Assembly: GCA_944320785.1 (NCBI GenBank)
Contig: CALUIR010000003.1
Location: 1-64,000, forward strand
DNA: 64,000 nucleotides
Source of the DNA: an uncultured Bacteroidaceae bacterium
GTDB lineage: Bacteria > Bacteroidota > Bacteroidia > Bacteroidales > Bacteroidaceae
Reading direction: 5' to 3'
A model generated the notes under the pieces. It saw only the letters and a list, made by a program, of their open reading frames with translations. It searched no databases and had not been told where the DNA came from. This document shows, piece after piece, positions 26,253 through 35,465 of the stretch; the stretch's first letter is position 1, and each line of letters begins with the position of its first letter. A program made the translations under genes and the position numbers.

Positions 26253-26289
26253 CCACTATGCTTTTGTGGATGTCAGGAGGATTTTTGCC

Positions 26290-27009
26290 ATGAAAAAGAA
26301 ATTAGTCATTTTGTCGGGCGCAGGAATGAGCGCGGAGAGCGGAATCAGCACGTTCCGTGATGCCGGCGGATTGTGGGAACGTTACCCGGTGGAGCAAGTG
26401 GCCACGCCGGAAGGATATGCCCGTGACCCGGCGCTGGTCATCCGTTTTTATAACGAACGGCGGAAGCAGTTGCTGGATGTGGAGCCGAACCATGGGCATG
26501 CGGTGATTGCCGGATTGGAGCAATTCATGGATGTGACGGTGATCACGCAGAATGTGGACAACCTGCATGAGCGGGCAGGCAGCACCCATGTCATCCATCT
26601 GCACGGGGAGTTGACCAAAGTCTGTTCGAGCCGCGACCCGAACGACCCCCGTTACATCCGGGAACTGGAGCCGGAAGAATATGAGGTGAAGATGGGCGAT
26701 TTGGCGGGCGACGGCTCGCAGTTGCGTCCTTTTATCGTGTGGTTCGGCGAACCCGTCCCCAACATTGAGGTGGCGGCGGAGGCAGTGATGGCAGCCGATT
26801 GCTTTGTGGTGGTGGGAACCTCGCTGAATGTTTACCCCGCAGCCGGCTTGCTGCACTATGTCCGTCCGGGAACGCCTGCTTATCTGATAGACCCGAAAGA
26901 GGTGGCTGTCCCGCCGGGATGCAAGGTGGCCGTCATCCGCAAAGGCGCATCCGAAGGGATGGATGCGTTGAAGGAGATTTTGTTAAACGATGGGCGCCTG
27001 ATGGGTTGA
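26290..27009 (+). CDS. NAD-dependent protein deacylase (sirtuin, CobB-like) lacking zinc cysteines
   Basis: A 239-residue Sir2-family enzyme. Start at 26290 because AGGAGG lies just upstream and the family N-terminus (LVILSGAGMSAESGISTFRD) begins there. Seen: the NAD-binding GAG...FRDAGGLW loop, TQNVDNLHERAG, the catalytic HLHGEL, then PFIVWFGEPVP and VVGTSLNVYPAAGL. The zinc-ribbon region between HGEL and VWFGE has a single Cys (VCSSRD) in place of the usual four, as I recall for related Bacteroidales sirtuins. It removes acyl groups from lysines in the cytoplasm. Rubredoxin follows 43 bases later. Confidence 0.92.
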   Translation: MKKKLVILSGAGMSAESGISTFRDAGGLWERYPVEQVATPEGYARDPALVIRFYNERRKQLLDVEPNHGHAVIAGLEQFMDVTVITQNVDNLHERAGSTHVIHLHGELTKVCSSRDPNDPRYIRELEPEEYEVKMGDLAGDGSQLRPFIVWFGEPVPNIEVAAEAVMAADCFVVVGTSLNVYPAAGLLHYVRPGTPAYLIDPKEVAVPPGCKVAVIRKGASEGMDALKEILLNDGRLMG

Positions 27010-27052
27010 CGGCGTCCGTTGTCCATGTTTCATTTTAATAATATTGTAGATT

Positions 27053-27217
27053 ATGAAGAAGTATGTTTGCACCGTGTGCGGGTACGTGTATGACCCGGAA
27101 AAAGGAGACCCCGAAGCCGGCATTGCTCCGGGAACCGCTTTTGAAGATATCCCGGAAGATTGGGTTTGTCCTCTTTGCGGCGTAGGGAAAGAAGATTTCG
27201 AGCCAGCGGAAGATTGA
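27053..27217 (+). CDS. Rubredoxin
   Basis: A 54-residue iron protein. Two knuckles CTVCGYVYD (Cys6, Cys9) and CPLCGVGK bind one iron through four cysteines; aromatic residues YVYDPEKGD and EDWVCP are in the conserved places. A cytoplasmic electron carrier, in anaerobes often serving oxygen or peroxide detoxification or fatty-acid metabolism. It lies 43 bases after the sirtuin and before a bidirectional terminator. Confidence 0.97.
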   Translation: MKKYVCTVCGYVYDPEKGDPEAGIAPGTAFEDIPEDWVCPLCGVGKEDFEPAED

Positions 27218-27236
27218 ATGTCTTCTTTTCATGCAT

Positions 27237-27273
27237 AAAAAAAGCAGCAGAAACAATTCTGCTGCTTTTTTTT
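27237..27273. terminator. Bidirectional terminator between rubredoxin and secDF
   Basis: Stem GCAGCAGAA/TTCTGCTGC with an ACAA loop, with A's on the left side and a T run (27266-27273) on the right, so it can act for both converging transcripts. Confidence 0.9.
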
Positions 27274-27295
27274 GCCCTCCTTGGGGGAGGATGCC

Positions 27296-30200
27296 TTATG
27301 CTTTGGCGTTGGCCACAGGCTCGGAAGCGGGCTTTTCGCCTTTCTTGCTGATGAGCAAGAAGGCAAGGGGAGAAGCGACGAACAAAGATGAGAACGTGCC
27401 GATAACCACGCCGAGAATCATGGCGAACGAGAAGCTGCGGATGGATTCACCGCCGAGGAAGAAGATGCACAGCAACACGATTAACGTGCTGGTTCCCGTG
27501 TTCAACGTGCGCGACAGCGTGGTGTTCAAAGAATCATTGAACAACTGCCTGCGGTTGCGCTTGGGATAGAGGTGCAAGAACTCGCGCACACGGTCGAAAA
27601 TCACCACCTTGTCGTTGATGGAGTAGCCGATGGCCGTCAGGATGGCGCCGATGAATGTCTGGTCGATTTCCATGGAGAACGGCAGGATGCCCCAGAACAG
27701 CGAGTATGCGCCGATAATCAGGATGGCGTCCGTTGTCAGCGCGGCAACAGAACCGATGCTGAACGCAATGTTGCGGAAGCGCAGCAAGATGTAGAGGCCA
27801 ATGGCAATCAGCGACAAGATGACCGACCAGATGGCGGAAATCGTGATGTCGTCTGCCACGCTCGGCCCTACTTTCTGCGAACTGATGATGCTTCCGCCGG
27901 TGTAATTGTCGCGGTCGATGAACACTTCCAAAGGAATGTTGTTCGTGAGCAACGGCTTCAATGCATTGTAGAGGAACTCTTCGATTTCAGCATCTACCGT
28001 TTGCGAATTCTCGTTGATGCGGTAGTTGGTGCTGATGCGGACGGTCTTCCCGTCGGTTCCCAAGGCAATGGCGGAAACTGCCACCCTTTCATCAGTCATC
28101 TGGTCCAGTTTGTCCACAAGCAATTGTTCCACTTGCTCCGGCTCTACATGGTTCTCGAACTGCACCACGAAGTTGCGCCCGCCGGTGAAGTCAATGCCTT
28201 TGCTCAGGCCGCGTACCCCGAACGAGATGAAGCAGATGGCAAGGACGGCTCCCAAGATGAGGAAGTATTTCTTGTTATGCCCCATGAAGTTGAAGTGCGG
28301 GCTTACGAAGAATTTCTTGGAGAACGGGGTGACGAACGTCAGGTTCAGCCACTTGTCCTTGTTCATGAAGTGTTCGTAAACCAAGCGCGTGAGGAACACG
28401 GCCGTGAAGAACGAGCAGAGGATACCGATGATCAAGGTGGTGGCGAAACCACGGATGGGGCCTGTGCCGAAATAGAACAGGATGATGCCGGTGATGATAG
28501 AAGTCAAGTTGGAGTCGAAGATGGCAGAGAAGGCGTTGGTGTAACCGTCTTTCAGTGCGGCTTTCACCGTTTTTCCTGCTCGCAGTTCTTCCTTGGTGCG
28601 TTCATAAATCAGCACGTTCGCGTCAACGGCCATGCCCAATGACAGCACGATACCGGCAATGCCGGACATGGTGAGCGCGGCTTGGAATGAAGTCAGGATG
28701 CCTAAGGTGAAGAAGAAATTGACAACCAGCGCGAAGTTGGCAACCATTCCCGGAATGAAGCCGTAGAGGGCGCACATGTAAACCATCAACAGGATCAACG
28801 CGACGATGAACGACACGATACCTTGATTGATGGATGCTTGTCCGAGAGAGGGGCCGATGATGTCTTCCTGCACGATGTGTGCGGGGGCGGGCATCTTTCC
28901 GGACCGCAACACATTGGCTAGGTCTTTTGCTTCTTCCGGTGTGAAATTGCCGGTGATTTGCGAGTTCCCGCCCGTGATTTCGTTGATGACGTTCGGCGCT
29001 GAATAAACATATCCGTCCAGCACGATGGCGATGGACTTGCCGATATTCTGTTTGGTGAGCAATGCCCAGCGGCGTGCGCCGTCAGAGTTCATGGACATGC
29101 TGACGCAAGGTTTGCCGTATTGGTCGTATTCATCGCTTGCGGTGACCACCACATCGCCTTCCAAGGGCGCTTTCCCGTCGCGTTCGGTGACGCGGATGGC
29201 ATACAATTCGAATACTTGTGCTTTTTTGTCGAACTCAGCGGCCTTTACGCCCCATTTCAGTTGCAGGTCGTGCGGCAGTTCGGCTTTGATTTCCCGCATG
29301 GCAAGATAACGGTTGATGGTTGCCGTGTCGGTGTAATGCGCGTATCCGATGATGGGGCCTGCGCCGGATGTGTTGAATTGCAGGATGGAAACCAGCGGAT
29401 GTTCCTTTTTGGCTTGTTCTGCCAAAGCGTTCTGGTCAGCCGTCGCTCCTTCGCCTTTCAAGGCTGCTGCGAGGCTGTCGGCGGCGCTCATGGCGGGCGC
29501 TTCCGCCAAAGCTTCGGTTTTTGCCGCTTCGTTTTCGCTGGCCGTGGAGTCATTCGTTTCCAAGATGGTGCGCAACTTGTTGTCGGCTACAGACAGGAAA
29601 GGAAGCACCTCATTGGCCGAATAAGTCTCCCAAAATTCGAGGTTGGCAGAACCTTGCAGCAATTTCCTGACACGTTCCGGCTCTTTGATGCCCGGAAGCT
29701 CAATCATGATGCGGCCCATCCGGTCTTCTAAGGTCTGTATGTTGGGCTGTACCACGCCGAACCGGTCGATACGTGTGCGCAACACGTTGTAAGAGTTTTC
29801 AACGGCAGCTTTTACTTCCTCGCGAAGCACTTTCTCTACTTCTTGGTCCGTGGATTGCTGGTTGATCCGGTCTTTCAATTGTTGGGTGGCAAACAATTCA
29901 GCCAACTTTGCACCCGGTGCCTCTTTATGATATTCGTTGATAAAGAGGGTAATGAAGTCTTCCTGGCTGGTGGTTTGCTGCAGGGATGCAGTGTTGAGCG
30001 CTTTGTTGAAAGCTTCGTCGGTCTTGTAGTCGGCCAATGCTTTGACGACATCCGGCACGGAAACTTCAAGTATGACGTTCATGCCACCTTTCAGGTCAAG
30101 ACCCAGACCAATCTCCATCTCACGACATTGTTTGAGCGTGTAACTGCCTAACCATACTTTTTCGTTCATGACTGAATCCAAGTAGTGCGTCTCTCCCTGA

Positions 30201-30316
30201 GGGTCTTCCTTCGCCTTGTCCATGTGATAGCGGGTCACGAACGAGAAGGACAGGTAAAACACGCACACCAGCGTGAGCAGTACCGCAAAAACTTTTACAA
30301 ATCCTTTGTTTTGCAT
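27296..30316 (-). CDS. secDF: Protein translocase subunit SecDF (fused)
   Basis: A 1006-residue inner-membrane protein fusing SecD and SecF; it uses the proton gradient to pull exported proteins through SecYEG. The SecD half starts with one membrane segment and LGLDLKGGMNVILEV, then a large periplasmic domain containing an Ala/Glu-rich insertion (about residues 255-300). Five more segments follow, with VTASDEYDQYGKP and MAVDANVLIYERTKEELR. The SecF half begins near residue 690 with GIDFTGGRNFVVQF and carries GYSINDKVVIFDRVRE and a final membrane segment. Fused SecDF is normal in Bacteroidota. Monocistronic, with a -7 element at 30372-30379. Confidence 0.96.
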   Translation of the reverse strand: MQNKGFVKVFAVLLTLVCVFYLSFSFVTRYHMDKAKEDPQGETHYLDSVMNEKVWLGSYTLKQCREMEIGLGLDLKGGMNVILEVSVPDVVKALADYKTDEAFNKALNTASLQQTTSQEDFITLFINEYHKEAPGAKLAELFATQQLKDRINQQSTDQEVEKVLREEVKAAVENSYNVLRTRIDRFGVVQPNIQTLEDRMGRIMIELPGIKEPERVRKLLQGSANLEFWETYSANEVLPFLSVADNKLRTILETNDSTASENEAAKTEALAEAPAMSAADSLAAALKGEGATADQNALAEQAKKEHPLVSILQFNTSGAGPIIGYAHYTDTATINRYLAMREIKAELPHDLQLKWGVKAAEFDKKAQVFELYAIRVTERDGKAPLEGDVVVTASDEYDQYGKPCVSMSMNSDGARRWALLTKQNIGKSIAIVLDGYVYSAPNVINEITGGNSQITGNFTPEEAKDLANVLRSGKMPAPAHIVQEDIIGPSLGQASINQGIVSFIVALILLMVYMCALYGFIPGMVANFALVVNFFFTLGILTSFQAALTMSGIAGIVLSLGMAVDANVLIYERTKEELRAGKTVKAALKDGYTNAFSAIFDSNLTSIITGIILFYFGTGPIRGFATTLIIGILCSFFTAVFLTRLVYEHFMNKDKWLNLTFVTPFSKKFFVSPHFNFMGHNKKYFLILGAVLAICFISFGVRGLSKGIDFTGGRNFVVQFENHVEPEQVEQLLVDKLDQMTDERVAVSAIALGTDGKTVRISTNYRINENSQTVDAEIEEFLYNALKPLLTNNIPLEVFIDRDNYTGGSIISSQKVGPSVADDITISAIWSVILSLIAIGLYILLRFRNIAFSIGSVAALTTDAILIIGAYSLFWGILPFSMEIDQTFIGAILTAIGYSINDKVVIFDRVREFLHLYPKRNRRQLFNDSLNTTLSRTLNTGTSTLIVLLCIFFLGGESIRSFSFAMILGVVIGTFSSLFVASPLAFLLISKKGEKPASEPVANAKA

Positions 30317-30371
30317 TTTACTACGAAATTTATATTACTTATTTAATCGAATACGGTTTATTACAAGGCTG

Positions 30372-30379
30372 CAAATATA
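30372..30379 (-). promoter_or_regulatory. Probable -7 element of secDF
   Basis: TATATTTG on the minus strand, 56 bases before the secDF start; no clear -33 TTTG. Confidence 0.45.
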
Positions 30380-30429
30380 GCCTTTTTTTCATTTTTAAAT
30401 AGGATGAGCGATAAATATTTGGGGCTTGG

Positions 30430-30476
30430 GATGCATTTTGGACTGCAAAACGCGGGCTTTCCGTCCAAAATGCATC
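30430..30476. terminator. Long-arm hairpin after the M3 peptidase gene, no T run
   Basis: Perfect 14-bp inverted repeat GATGCATTTTGGAC (30430-30443) and GTCCAAAATGCATC (30463-30476) with a 19-base loop, starting 14 bases after the stop of the minus-strand peptidase gene. As with the hairpin after uxaC there is no T run, so termination is not certain. Confidence 0.55.
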
Positions 30477-30490
30477 TTTGTCATTGTGGT

Positions 30491-32587
30491 TTACTGCATT
30501 CCTAAGTTTCTCAACAAGGGGCTTATGGTGGGGGCGGCGCCACGGAAATTTTTGTATAGCGTCATCGGTGCTTCGGAATCTCCTTTCTCCAAAATGTTTT
30601 TGCGGAAGGATGCCGCTGTCTGTGCATCGAACAGGCCGTTTTCCTTGAACATCTCGAAAGCGTCGGCATCCAGCACATTGGCCCATAGGTAACTGTAATA
30701 TCCGGCGGCGTATCCTCCGGTGATATGGGTGAAATAAGTGAGGCGGTATCGCGGCCCTATTTGCGGGATGAGCCCTAATTGCTGGATGGTCTGGCGTTGG
30801 AAGGCATCGATGTCCAATGTGGAGGCATCGGTGATTTGGTGCAGCCGCATGTCGAGGATGGCTGCCGCCAGCAGTTCGGTGGTCATGAATCCTTGGTTGA
30901 ACGTGTCCTGCTTCTGTATTTTCTCGATGAGGGCATCGGGGATGGTTTCGCCGGTGAGGTAATGGCGGGCATACATTTTCAACACTTCGGGTTCCGTGGC
31001 CCAATGTTCCATGATTTGCGAAGGTAGTTCCACAAAATCGCGGGCGACGTTCGTGCCGGATGTGCCGGTGTACCGGCATTGCGAGAGCATGCCGTGGAGG
31101 GCATGCCCGAATTCATGGAACACGGTTTTCACTTCTTCGAGCGTCAGCAGGGAAGGCGTGTCGCCAACGGGCTTGGTGAAGCTGGCTACGTTGCAGATGA
31201 GCGGGCGCACGCCTTCCTTCTGTTCCCGGTAATTGCTCATCCACGCTCCTCCTTGTTTCCCGGCGCGAGGGAAATAGTCTGTATAGAATAAGCCTAAGAA
31301 ACGGCCGTCGGCATCTTTCACTTCGAATACTTTCACGTCGGGATGATAGACCGGGACGTTGTGTATCTCGGAAAGGGTGATGCCGTAAAGTTTGTGGGCA
31401 ACGGCAAACACGCCATCCCTCACATTCTCAAGCTTGAAGTAGGGCTTCAGTTCGTCTTCATTCAGGCTGTATTTCTTTTCCCGCAGTTTTTCGGTGTAAT
31501 ACCACCAGTCCCATGCTTCTAATTGCTGCCCGGGGGTTGATTCGTCCATGATGGCTTGCAGTTCCTGTGCTTCTTCCTTGGCCTTGGGCAAGGCATGCTC
31601 CCATAGTTGTTGCAAGAACGGGTTCACGTTGGCCGAGTTCTGGGCCATGTTCTCGTCCAAGATGAAATCGGCATAGTTGCTGAAACCCAACAGGCGGGCT
31701 TTCTCCAGGCGCAACGTGATGATTTCTTTCAGGATGCCTTTGTTGTCGGTAGAGTCATTGTGGTTGCATCGATTGGTGTAGGCGACATATAATTGGTTGC
31801 GGATATTGCGGTTGGCATATTGCATGGCGGGAAGGAAGCTTGCGCTGCGCAGGGTGAACACCCATTTGCCGTCGTGTCCGGCTTGTGTGGCTTCTTCTTT
31901 TGCGGCATTCTTCACCCATTCTGGCATGCCGTCCAGTTCGTTCTCGTCTTCGACAAGAAGCTGGTAGCGGTTGTTTTCCGCCAAGACATTGTTCTCATAT
32001 CGGATGGAGAGTTCAGACAACCTTTTGTTGATGCCTTTCAATTGTTCCTGTTGCGCGGCTGGCAGGGCGGCTCCGGAACGGATGAAGTTCTTGTAGTATT
32101 TGTCGAGCAGGCGTTGCTGTTCCCGGTCGAGAAGGGAGGAGTCTTTTTGTGCCTGCTTGTGTACTTGCGCAATCCGTTCAAAGAGTTTCCCGTTCAGGTA
32201 AATGTTGTCTTGATGTTCGGAAAGGGCGGGAGCCAGGCGCATGTACAGTTCGGTCAGCGTGTCGTTCGTTTCCGCGCTGGTGATGTTGTACAGCACGCCT
32301 GCTACCCTTGCCAACGTTTCACCGCTATTGTCTAATGCCGCCACGGTGTTGTGGAAATCGGGTGCGGCAGGGTTGCCGGTGATACGTTTTATCTCTTGGT
32401 TCTGTTCTTCGATGCCTTTCCATACGGCGGGTTCATAATGTTCTATCCGGATTTGGTCGAATGGCGGTGCGCCATACGGCGTGTTGAAGGCGGAAAGGAA
32501 GGGGTTGGTTTCGTTCTTGGTGGAGCATGCACAAAACATAAGGCTTGCGGTTAATAGTGAAATGGAATAAATATTTCTGACGTTCAT
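30491..32587 (-). CDS. dcp: M3-family peptidyl-dipeptidase, lipoprotein
   Basis: A 698-residue zinc metallopeptidase of the oligopeptidase A/Dcp family, trimming short peptides. The zinc site FHEFGHALHGM (HExxH) lies near residues 490-500. The signal peptide ends MFCAC, so unlike E. coli Dcp or PrlC this copy is a lipoprotein acting outside the cytoplasm, probably periplasmic. Length is typical (about 680-700). It lies 31 bases after the EEP-family gene on the same strand and may share its transcript. The gene symbol is by family; substrate specificity (dipeptidyl versus endopeptidase) is not visible in the sequence. Confidence 0.9.
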   Translation of the reverse strand: MNVRNIYSISLLTASLMFCACSTKNETNPFLSAFNTPYGAPPFDQIRIEHYEPAVWKGIEEQNQEIKRITGNPAAPDFHNTVAALDNSGETLARVAGVLYNITSAETNDTLTELYMRLAPALSEHQDNIYLNGKLFERIAQVHKQAQKDSSLLDREQQRLLDKYYKNFIRSGAALPAAQQEQLKGINKRLSELSIRYENNVLAENNRYQLLVEDENELDGMPEWVKNAAKEEATQAGHDGKWVFTLRSASFLPAMQYANRNIRNQLYVAYTNRCNHNDSTDNKGILKEIITLRLEKARLLGFSNYADFILDENMAQNSANVNPFLQQLWEHALPKAKEEAQELQAIMDESTPGQQLEAWDWWYYTEKLREKKYSLNEDELKPYFKLENVRDGVFAVAHKLYGITLSEIHNVPVYHPDVKVFEVKDADGRFLGLFYTDYFPRAGKQGGAWMSNYREQKEGVRPLICNVASFTKPVGDTPSLLTLEEVKTVFHEFGHALHGMLSQCRYTGTSGTNVARDFVELPSQIMEHWATEPEVLKMYARHYLTGETIPDALIEKIQKQDTFNQGFMTTELLAAAILDMRLHQITDASTLDIDAFQRQTIQQLGLIPQIGPRYRLTYFTHITGGYAAGYYSYLWANVLDADAFEMFKENGLFDAQTAASFRKNILEKGDSEAPMTLYKNFRGAAPTISPLLRNLGMQ

Positions 32588-32618
32588 GATATATAGTTTA
32601 AGGGTTCATCATTATTCG

Positions 32619-33722
32619 TTATTTATGATCATGGTAGGCGATGCGGCACAGGATGGGGTAGTGGTCGGAAGCCTTGATGCGGTTGTCCACCTTGCAGCCA
32701 TACGCATGCAGGTTTTTGCTTAGGAGGATGTTGTCGATTCGGAAATAGAATCCTTTCTGGTTGTAGGAGATGCCCATGCCGTTGCCGGATTGCACGAATG
32801 CGTCGTTCAGCCCTTCGGATATTTTCCGATAGGTGTAGGAGACGGGCGTGTCGTTGAAGTCGCCGCAGATGATGAACGTGCGGCCGATGTGTTGCAACGA
32901 ATCAGACAGGCGGGAGATGATCCGGGCTTGCCGCGCCCGTATGGCACTGGCTTGTGCCAGTTTGGAAAGGATGAGGCGAGTGCCTTCTTTCACTTTCTCT
33001 TTTTGCGGCGCTTTGAGCATGTCCACGTATATTTCCTTGTCTTGGAAGGTCAGTTTGTTGGATTCCAAGTGGTTGTTGATGATGACCACCGTGTCGCCGT
33101 TGATGTCCAGTTGGTACATGGCCGACCCGTTGTAGAGGCTTTCGTAGGGGATGGCCTGTTGCGACAGGATGGGGAAGCGTGAGTAGCAGGCTATCCCGTT
33201 GGTGTTTGTGCCAACGGGATGGTAAGTCCTGTAAGGGTAGTCTTTCAGCGCCTTGTTGATGTCGGCTTTCCGCAGGTGGTGCCTGTCGTTGCCTTCGATG
33301 AACTCTTGGATGCAGAGGATGTCGGCATCGCTTTCCAGCAGGTATGCCAATACCGGGTTGGGGCTTTCCTTGGTGTGCTTGATGTCATTGGCGAACGCCA
33401 TGACGTTGTATGATACCAGTTTGAAACTTTCTTGCGGCGCTTCTTCATGCAGGTTGACGGGAAAATAAGTGCGGACGGAGTGCCCGCAGATGAGGATCGC
33501 GGCGATGGAAATCAGGGCGTGCTTCTTTTTGAGGAAGAACCAGAAGAGGATGAAAAGGAGGTTCAGCAAGAGGAAAACAGGGAATGCCAGCCCGAAGCAA
33601 GACAAGGCAGGGTGCTTGCACGGGTCGATGTACGGGCTGAAAGCGCTTGCTGCCAGCAGGGCGGCAAAAAGCAGGTTGATGCCTGAAATGGCGGAAATGA
33701 TGAGGCGGCGGATGGGCTTCAT
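32619..33722 (-). CDS. Membrane-anchored endonuclease/exonuclease/phosphatase family protein
   Basis: A 367-residue protein with three N-terminal hydrophobic segments (residues ~8-28, 42-62, 70-88) followed by an EEP catalytic domain (about 100-365). Catalytic features: a SYNVMAF start, the metal-binding Glu in ILCIQEF, the central NNHLES, the GDFNDTP motif and final SDHYPILCRI, which together form the DNase-I-like active site. The catalytic domain should face the periplasm or the cytoplasm depending on topology, with three segments favouring the outside. Its start overlaps the stop of the second rhomboid gene by four bases (ATGA), so they are translated together. Substrate (nucleic acid, lipid or sugar phosphate) unknown. 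Confidence 0.9.
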   Translation of the reverse strand: MKPIRRLIISAISGINLLFAALLAASAFSPYIDPCKHPALSCFGLAFPVFLLLNLLFILFWFFLKKKHALISIAAILICGHSVRTYFPVNLHEEAPQESFKLVSYNVMAFANDIKHTKESPNPVLAYLLESDADILCIQEFIEGNDRHHLRKADINKALKDYPYRTYHPVGTNTNGIACYSRFPILSQQAIPYESLYNGSAMYQLDINGDTVVIINNHLESNKLTFQDKEIYVDMLKAPQKEKVKEGTRLILSKLAQASAIRARQARIISRLSDSLQHIGRTFIICGDFNDTPVSYTYRKISEGLNDAFVQSGNGMGISYNQKGFYFRIDNILLSKNLHAYGCKVDNRIKASDHYPILCRIAYHDHK

Positions 33723-34618
33723 GAGTTGCTTGCGTCAAACAGTTTTCTCTTTTCTTCCGCCGTGAGGCTTTCGTATCCGGACTGTTTCAGCTTTTCGAGG
33801 ATGCGGTCTATTTCGTCGGACTGTTCCTTTTTCTGTGCATTGTAGTTGTAATCCTGTGCGCGGTCGCCGTAATGGACTTTCATCTTGGCCTTCTTTTTGC
33901 GGGAAGTTCCTTTCCGGCTGAAAAGGTTGCTGCATCCGTCAATGAGGCGGTTGAGCCAGGCTGTGATGTCGTGTCCCTTGCTTAAGGCGGAGGCGAACCA
34001 TAGCCCGGCCAATGCCCCCCCTAAATGGGCGATATGCCCGCCTGCATTCCCGCCGGTCATCAGCAGCAGGTCTGTTGCCACCATGAACAAAGCGAGGTAT
34101 TTCAGCTTCACGTTCCCGATGAACATCAATTGGATGGCATAGTTGGGTTCCCGGCAGGCAACGGCAACGACGATGGCCAGGACGGAAGCCGATGCGCCTA
34201 ACAGCATGGAAACGCCCACGGTATAGCTGAAGTAAGGGAACACGTTGTAGGCAACCATGTAGAGCAATCCTCCGCAAAGTCCTCCCAAGATATACAGTCC
34301 CCGGAAGTGGCGCGCTGAGAAGAAGTACAGGAAGATTTTACCGAACCAATACAGCCACAGCATGTTGAACAGGATGTGCAGCACGTCGGCATGCATGAAC
34401 ATGTAGGTGAAAAGGCTCCAAGGCTGGAGGATGAACCGGGGGAACGATGCCGGCAGTTCAAACCATGAAAGGAGGAAGCCCGCGCTGCGGTTGAACAGCA
34501 TGAACCCGATGCCGGTCAGCGACGTGAGGAGGAATACGGCGGCATTGGCGTAAATGAATTTGAGGTTGATGTCGCTTCTTTTGAAATTTTCTTTCAGGTC
34601 AGTAATAATATGTCCCAT
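33719..34618 (-). CDS. Rhomboid family intramembrane serine protease (second of pair)
   Basis: A 299-residue membrane protease. Start at 34618, inside the last codons of the first rhomboid gene (20-base overlap); the longer frame upstream is out-of-frame reading of that gene. Six or more membrane segments are visible, with WSLFTYMFMHADVLHILFNMLWLYWFG, the catalytic serine motif GASASV, and the catalytic His in GGHIAHLGG. A basic then charged C-terminal tail of about 85 residues (KKKAKMKVHYGDRAQDYNYN, EEKRKLF) is cytoplasmic and unlike classical rhomboids. It may cut membrane proteins within the bilayer; substrates unknown. Confidence 0.9.
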   Translation of the reverse strand: MGHIITDLKENFKRSDINLKFIYANAAVFLLTSLTGIGFMLFNRSAGFLLSWFELPASFPRFILQPWSLFTYMFMHADVLHILFNMLWLYWFGKIFLYFFSARHFRGLYILGGLCGGLLYMVAYNVFPYFSYTVGVSMLLGASASVLAIVVAVACREPNYAIQLMFIGNVKLKYLALFMVATDLLLMTGGNAGGHIAHLGGALAGLWFASALSKGHDITAWLNRLIDGCSNLFSRKGTSRKKKAKMKVHYGDRAQDYNYNAQKKEQSDEIDRILEKLKQSGYESLTAEEKRKLFDASNS

Positions 34619-35285
34619 GGTGGTTTTTATTCTTCTTTTTCCAATACAGGATGAGGATGAAGCCGAAGAGCATGCCGCCCAAGTGGGCAAAGTGGGCCAC
34701 GTTGTCGCTGGCATTGTTGCTGATGCCCAATGCCAACTCCAGAACGGCATACCCGATGACGAAATATTTGGCCTTGATGGGCATCGGCAGCGGGAAGATG
34801 AACATCCTTTCGTCCGGGAAAAGCATCCCGAAGGCCAAGAGGATGCCATAGATGGCGCCCGACGCGCCTACGGTGTTCATCATGTTCAGGTACGCCTCCA
34901 TGGGGATGACCATCCCTCCTCCGAGGTTCACCCGGTCGTAGGCGGACAGTTCCAAGGCGTAATGGATGTATTGCACGCCTTCCTGGATGAGGCCGGCTCC
35001 CACGCCGCACACGATGTAGTAGAGGAGGAAACGCTTGCCTCCCCACACCTGTTCCAGGATGCGCCCGAACATGTACAGGGCGAACATGTTGAAGAAAATG
35101 TGCGAAAAGTTGGCGTGCATGAACATGTAGGTGAAGAACTGGGCCGGGTTGAAGTCGCCGGCAAGGAAGAAATGCAGCCCTAGATACTCGTCCAAGCGTA
35201 TGCCCCGGCCTTCGCCCACCAGCGCGGCGAGGAAAAACAGGATGTTTATGATGATGAGGTTCTTGGTGACCGGTGGAATATTCAT
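34599..35285 (-). CDS. Rhomboid family intramembrane serine protease (first of pair)
   Basis: A 228-residue six-segment membrane protease. It shows FTYMFMHANFSHIFFNMFALYMFG, the catalytic serine motif GASGAIYG and the catalytic His in VAHFAHLGGMLFGF, with a short basic tail. It is compact, as in bacterial GlpG-like cores without a soluble domain. The gene leads a tightly overlapping trio (rhomboid, rhomboid, EEP protein), probably continuing into the M3 peptidase. Tandem rhomboids that overlap in this way suggest they act together or as a heteromer (inference). Confidence 0.92.
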   Translation of the reverse strand: MNIPPVTKNLIIINILFFLAALVGEGRGIRLDEYLGLHFFLAGDFNPAQFFTYMFMHANFSHIFFNMFALYMFGRILEQVWGGKRFLLYYIVCGVGAGLIQEGVQYIHYALELSAYDRVNLGGGMVIPMEAYLNMMNTVGASGAIYGILLAFGMLFPDERMFIFPLPMPIKAKYFVIGYAVLELALGISNNASDNVAHFAHLGGMLFGFILILYWKKKNKNHHGTYYY

Positions 35286-35430
35286 TCTACTTTTTGCATT
35301 GGTGATGTTGATGCGGGCAAAAGTACGAATTTATTCCGTTTCCCGCCATCAAAATGCCATCTATTAGGATTTTTTCTTCTTCCCGCCCGAGTTTTAAAGT
35401 TCATTCATGCGGGCAAATTCTGTATCTTTA

Positions 35431-35456
35431 GGCTAAGGATGCACATCCTTAGCCTA
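35431..35456. repeat. 12-bp inverted repeat with two-base centre
   Basis: AGGCTAAGGATG-CA-CATCCTTAGCCT; the last arm is followed again by AAGGATGG, so part of the arm is repeated a third time. As DNA it looks like an operator; as RNA it would need a larger loop. Confidence 0.8.
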
Positions 35457-35465
35457 AGGATGGAC

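Noticed and set aside
34619..34849. N-terminal extension of the second rhomboid
   Set aside because: It is out-of-frame reading of the first rhomboid gene, Ser/Cys/Pro-rich, with no homology to the family; the start is 34618.
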